A program made the position numbers and the translations under genes. Of a DNA stretch of 8,847 bases, positions 6,583 to 8,847 are shown one piece after another. How positions within the stretch are numbered: the first letter of the stretch is position 1; each line of letters opens with the position of its first letter. The notes beneath the pieces are model-generated. The model was not told where the DNA came from, did not search any database, and was given only the letters and a program-made list of their open reading frames with translations. This DNA is from an uncultured Prevotella sp. Lineage in GTDB: Bacteria; Bacteroidota; Bacteroidia; Bacteroidales; Bacteroidaceae. The stretch spans positions 1-8,847 of the forward strand of contig CALCVT010000023.1 in assembly GCA_937906495.1 (NCBI GenBank). The letters are read 5' to 3'.

Positions 6583-7944
6583 ATGGCTCAAAAGACAAGC
6601 ATCCCCAAAGGTACCCGTGACTTTGGTGCCATCGAAATGGCACGTCGCAACTACATCTTCAATACCATCAAAGAGGTGTATGCACTCTATGGCTTTCGTC
6701 AAATAGAGACTCCGGCTATGGAAAACCTTTCGACTTTGATGGGTAAATATGGTGAAGAGGGTGATAAACTCCTCTTTAAAATTTTAAATTCGGGTGAGTT
6801 TACACGCAGTGTTACAACCGATGAGTACGCTGAAAAAAATGCGGCTCAATTAGCTGCACGCTTTTGCGAAAAGGGGCTGCGTTATGATTTAACAGTTCCT
6901 TTTGCCCGCTATGTGGTGCAGCACCGTGAGGAATTGCAGATGCCTTTTAAGCGCTATCAGATACAGCCTGTATGGCGTGCCGATCGTCCGCAAAAAGGAC
7001 GTTACCGCGAATTCTATCAGTGCGATGCCGATGTTGTAGGGTCCGACTCTTTGCTCAACGAAGTAGAGTTGATGCAAATTATTGACGAGGTCTTTACCCG
7101 TTTTGGCATCTGTGTATGTATTAAGATAAACAACCGCAAAATCCTTTCGGGTATTGCCGAGATTATTGGAGCGGCCGATAAAATTGTTGACATTACGGTA
7201 GCTATTGACAAACTCGAGAAAATTGGATTGGAAAAGGTTAACGAGGAACTCCTTGCTGTAGGACTAGGTGAAGAGGCTGTGCAGAAGTTGCAGCCTATTA
7301 TTACCCTTTCGGGCAGTAACGAAGAGAAACTCAGCACCATGCGGACTGTGCTTGCCGACAGCGAAACAGGATTGAAGGGTATTGACGAGGTTGCTTTTGT
7401 ACTCGATACGCTCAAAGCCAGCAAACTGAACAATCCTATAGAACTTGACCTTACGTTGGCTCGCGGGCTTAACTATTATACGGGTTGTATCTTCGAGGTG
7501 AAGGCTCTTGATGTGGCTATTGGTTCGATTACCGGAGGTGGACGTTATGACAATCTGACCGGAATTTTTGGTCTGCCTGGATTGAGTGGAGTTGGTATTT
7601 CCTTTGGTGCCGACCGTATTTATGATGTGCTAACTCAGTTGGAACTTTATCCGGCCGAAACATTGTCGGGTGCTCGTATTCTTTTTATAAATTTTGGAAC
7701 AGTCGAGGCTGCCTACTGCCTGCAGTTGGCTTCGCAGCTGCGTAAGGCTGGTATTCCGGTCGAGGTTTATCCTGATGCAGTTAAGATGAAGAAGCAGATG
7801 AACTATGCCAACACTCAGCAAGTGCCCTTTGTGGCTTTGGTGGGCGAAAGCGAAATGAACGAAGGTAAGGTAACGCTTAAAAATATGCAGACCGGCGAAC
7901 AGCAATTGTTGACGATTGACGAGGTTATAACTTGTTGTAAGTAA
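6583..7944 (+). CDS. hisS: Histidyl-tRNA synthetase
   Basis: A complete 453-residue class II aminoacyl-tRNA synthetase that charges tRNA-His with histidine using ATP in the cytoplasm. The N-terminus SIPKGTRDF is typical. Motif 1 lies in GFRQIETPAMENL (about 37-49). Motif 2 is seen from RYQIQPVWRADRP (124 onward) through GRYREFYQCDAD (139-150), with its conserved Arg. The histidine-specific motif LARGLNYYTG (292-301) carries the catalytic Arg294. Motif 3 comprises GGGRYDNL (318-325) and SGVGISFGADR (335-345). The last 90 or so residues (from ARILFINFG) are the anticodon-binding domain. The length is close to the family norm for Bacteroidales. The ATG at 6583 follows an A-rich leader without Shine-Dalgarno. 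It is apparently transcribed alone, divergent from tRNA-Met. Nothing is truncated and all key motifs are present. Confidence 0.98.
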   Translation: MAQKTSIPKGTRDFGAIEMARRNYIFNTIKEVYALYGFRQIETPAMENLSTLMGKYGEEGDKLLFKILNSGEFTRSVTTDEYAEKNAAQLAARFCEKGLRYDLTVPFARYVVQHREELQMPFKRYQIQPVWRADRPQKGRYREFYQCDADVVGSDSLLNEVELMQIIDEVFTRFGICVCIKINNRKILSGIAEIIGAADKIVDITVAIDKLEKIGLEKVNEELLAVGLGEEAVQKLQPIITLSGSNEEKLSTMRTVLADSETGLKGIDEVAFVLDTLKASKLNNPIELDLTLARGLNYYTGCIFEVKALDVAIGSITGGGRYDNLTGIFGLPGLSGVGISFGADRIYDVLTQLELYPAETLSGARILFINFGTVEAAYCLQLASQLRKAGIPVEVYPDAVKMKKQMNYANTQQVPFVALVGESEMNEGKVTLKNMQTGEQQLLTIDEVITCCK

Positions 7945-7952
7945 GTTGTTCG

Positions 7953-7960
7953 TAACTTTG
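7953..7960 (+). promoter_or_regulatory. Second TAACTTTG box just after hisS
   Basis: The 14-base core TTCGTAACTTTGCA upstream of hisS (6401-6414) recurs exactly at 7949-7962, beginning five bases after the hisS stop codon. TTG at 7932-7934 is 18 bases upstream of the box, a little short for a -33 element. If active, it would make a short transcript starting near 7967 and reaching the hairpin at 8096-8129. No protein of useful length follows. Confidence 0.4.
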
Positions 7961-8084
7961 CAGCAGCTATTTGTGAGTATAGAGCGGTTTTAAATGCATT
8001 GCTTGGGGGCTAAAGCTAACTCTGTGCATTGATTGTTCCCTAAGTTGCGATAGCTTATGCGCTGCTTTGTGATAGCTGCTGTAA
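7958..8084. repeat. Long-range inverted repeat in the hisS 3' region
   Basis: TTGCAGCAGCTAT at 7958-7970 pairs with ATAGCTGCTGTAA at 8072-8084 (13 pairs, one G-T), enclosing about 100 bases. Those bases contain a second inner inverted repeat, AATGCA at 7993-7998 with TGCATT at 8025-8030. It could fold the hisS 3' untranslated region, or reflect a small RNA gene. Confidence 0.45.
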
Positions 8085-8095
8085 CAATAAAAATT

Positions 8096-8129
8096 GGGGC
8101 AGTATACGCTTCACAGCGGGTACTGCCCC
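8096..8129. terminator. Probable bidirectional terminator
   Basis: GGGGCAGTA at 8096-8104 pairs with TACTGCCCC at 8121-8129, and an inner CGCT/AGCG stem closes a TCAC tetraloop after a 2x2 internal loop. On the plus strand TTCGTCATTT follows, so it can end hisS. On the minus strand the hairpin is followed by AATTTTTATT, a better U tract, so it may also stop a transcript coming from the right. Confidence 0.7.
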
Positions 8130-8567
8130 TTCGTCATTTACCTAAAAAACACTATTACCTTTTTTGATTTAAAATCCTTGTGGATAAGGAGATTTCTTAG
8201 CTCCCATACGGAATGTTAGCATACAAGTCAAACTATGAGTATGGGCAACGAATGCCAATATTGAATGTATTCCGTAATATGGAGGCAGAAAAACTTAAAT
8301 ATGGTCAACGCTACGGCGTTAACGTATCATATCGCTGCACTGTGTAGCGATATGATATGTCGGATGTTGGTTTGCTTAAAACGTAGTAGGTATTGAAAAA
8401 CGTTTTCGATTAATTATTTTGCCGGAAACGGGCGAACTTTCGAAGTTTCAAAGTACTGTGTAAGTTTATATAGCCGTCTCCGTACGTTCATCGTTGTCTG
8501 TTTAAAAATCCATTTGCAAATATAGTTCTGACTAAGAAGTCATCTAAACTTATTGAGAAAATATAAA
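8130..8567. other. Hairpin-rich intergenic region before the insertion sequence
   Basis: About 440 bases without a secure gene but with several structures. There is an imperfect long hairpin between 8201-8214 and 8269-8284, a 5-bp hairpin with a TACG tetraloop at 8307-8320, and one base later a near-perfect hairpin at 8322-8360. A 10-base palindrome ATTTGCAAAT is at 8512-8521. On the minus strand TATATTTG (8524-8517) resembles a -7 box pointing left, without a good -33 element. A 44-codon plus-strand frame, ATG 8213 to TAG 8347, is open but unsupported by homology known to me. The region could encode a structured RNA or be decayed DNA. Confidence 0.5.
8322..8360. repeat. Near-perfect 18-bp hairpin
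   Basis: ACGTATCATATCGCT at 8322-8336 pairs with 8346-8360 (15 pairs, one G-T), and three further inner pairs (one G-T) close a 3-base loop. No T run follows on either side, so it is not an ordinary terminator. It sits directly beside the TACG-tetraloop hairpin at 8307-8320. Confidence 0.75.
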
Positions 8568-8650
8568 ATGGGAGATTTTTGTATCTTTGTTTTACCACAA
8601 ACAATAAGTTACAAATCTCCCATATGTACCAAGTACTCAGCAAAGATACA
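8568..8650. repeat. Two crossing inverted repeats around the transposase start codon
   Basis: Arm A, ATGGGAGATTT (8568-8578), is the perfect reverse complement of AAATCTCCCAT (8613-8623). Arm B, TGTATCTTTG (8580-8589), is the perfect reverse complement of CAAAGATACA (8641-8650). The order A-B-A'-B' cannot form two nested hairpins; it fits a pseudoknot or two alternative folds. A' ends at the base before the ATG at 8624 and so covers the ribosome landing area. B contains a TATCTTTG -7-like box, and B' carries the same box on the other strand. Confidence 0.75.
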
Positions 8651-8818
8651 TTAATTTTGGAAATTCTCCCCTATCTGTCAGTGGCAAAACGTGGATTTAC
8701 CTGCAAAGCTGACATAACTGAAGTGATAAATGGAATCCTATACAAACTGAAGACGGGTATCCAATGGCATATGCTTCCGGTTAAAGCCCTCTTTTCGCAG
8801 TGTACTTGTCAGACATGA
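8624..8818 (+). pseudogene. IS5-family transposase, N-terminal fragment with broken frame
   Basis: ATG 8624 opens a 64-residue frame ending at TGA 8816-8818. Residues 1-58 look like the DUF4096-type N-terminal domain of IS4/IS5 transposases: MYQVLSKDTLILEILPYL, then KADITEVINGILYKLKTG and QWHMLPV at 47-53. Such proteins normally continue through a short linker into the DDE catalytic domain. Here the family-like sequence stops after ALFS (55-58), the rest QCTCQT is not family-like, and a stop follows. A frameshift or small deletion near 8797 is likely, so this copy is probably inactive, though some IS5 elements use frameshifting and the remainder is out of view. An upstream in-frame TTG at 8579 is not favoured, because ATG 8624 gives the expected family N-terminus. 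Confidence 0.7.
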
Positions 8819-8847
8819 CACAACATTGACAAGTTGGGAAGCGTGGA

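Larger units (their letters stand above)
8568..8847 (+). mobile_element. Left part of an IS5-type insertion sequence, cut by the window edge
   Basis: A transposase N-terminus is preceded by inverted-repeat-rich, promoter-containing DNA typical of an insertion sequence end. The exact left boundary is not proven; it is placed at the start of the ATGGGAGATTT arm. The right end and any target duplication lie beyond the window. Confidence 0.55.

Noticed and set aside
8090..8524. tmRNA or RNase P RNA on the minus strand
   Set aside because: The conserved ends and core motifs of both RNAs are absent.

Overview
The window reads as chromosome from a member of the Bacteroidales, most likely a Prevotella-like organism. 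Four things point there. Promoter boxes follow the Bacteroidetes TAnnTTTG pattern, several with a TTTG/TTG element about 20 bases upstream. Start codons sit behind A/T-rich leaders without a clear Shine-Dalgarno. Two secreted proteins end in the short tail ending GKKVLVK, common in Prevotella surface proteins. The histidyl-tRNA synthetase has a Bacteroidales look. Genus and species are inference.

Left part (1-3770): two tandem, same-strand paralogous genes for large secreted proteins, each followed by a strong hairpin terminator. Both have a signal peptide, an N-terminal beta-rich module, a chitobiase/beta-hexosaminidase C-terminal-type (CHB_HEX_C) domain, a second related beta-rich module and the C-terminal sorting-like tail. 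The first also carries a choice-of-anchor J-type domain that the second lacks. The second has its own promoter, so they are neighbours by duplication rather than an obvious operon.

Middle (3770-5800): almost two kilobases with no convincing intact gene. It contains A/T-rich DNA with short open stretches, a strand-asymmetric G/T tract with long G runs, a GC-rich stretch rich in small hairpins, a well-formed promoter, and a frame-broken gene with C-rich third codon positions unlike its neighbours. This looks like a graveyard of accessory or mobile DNA.

Right part (5800-8130): an elongator-type tRNA-Met(CAT) on the minus strand with a clear promoter and a 17-bp terminator hairpin, then a complete hisS on the plus strand. 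hisS has a leader of about 165 bases and is followed by a second copy of the same promoter core and a structured region.

End (8130-8847): about 430 bases of hairpin-rich intergenic DNA, then the left end of an insertion sequence encoding the start of an IS5-type transposase (DUF4096-like N-terminus), whose frame breaks before the window ends. Around its start codon lie two perfect inverted repeats that cross each other (A-B-A'-B'). This is the most unusual regulatory architecture in the window. I did not see a complete new multi-gene system; the best leads are the crossing repeats, the unnamed duplicated module of the secreted pair, and the non-coding segments.
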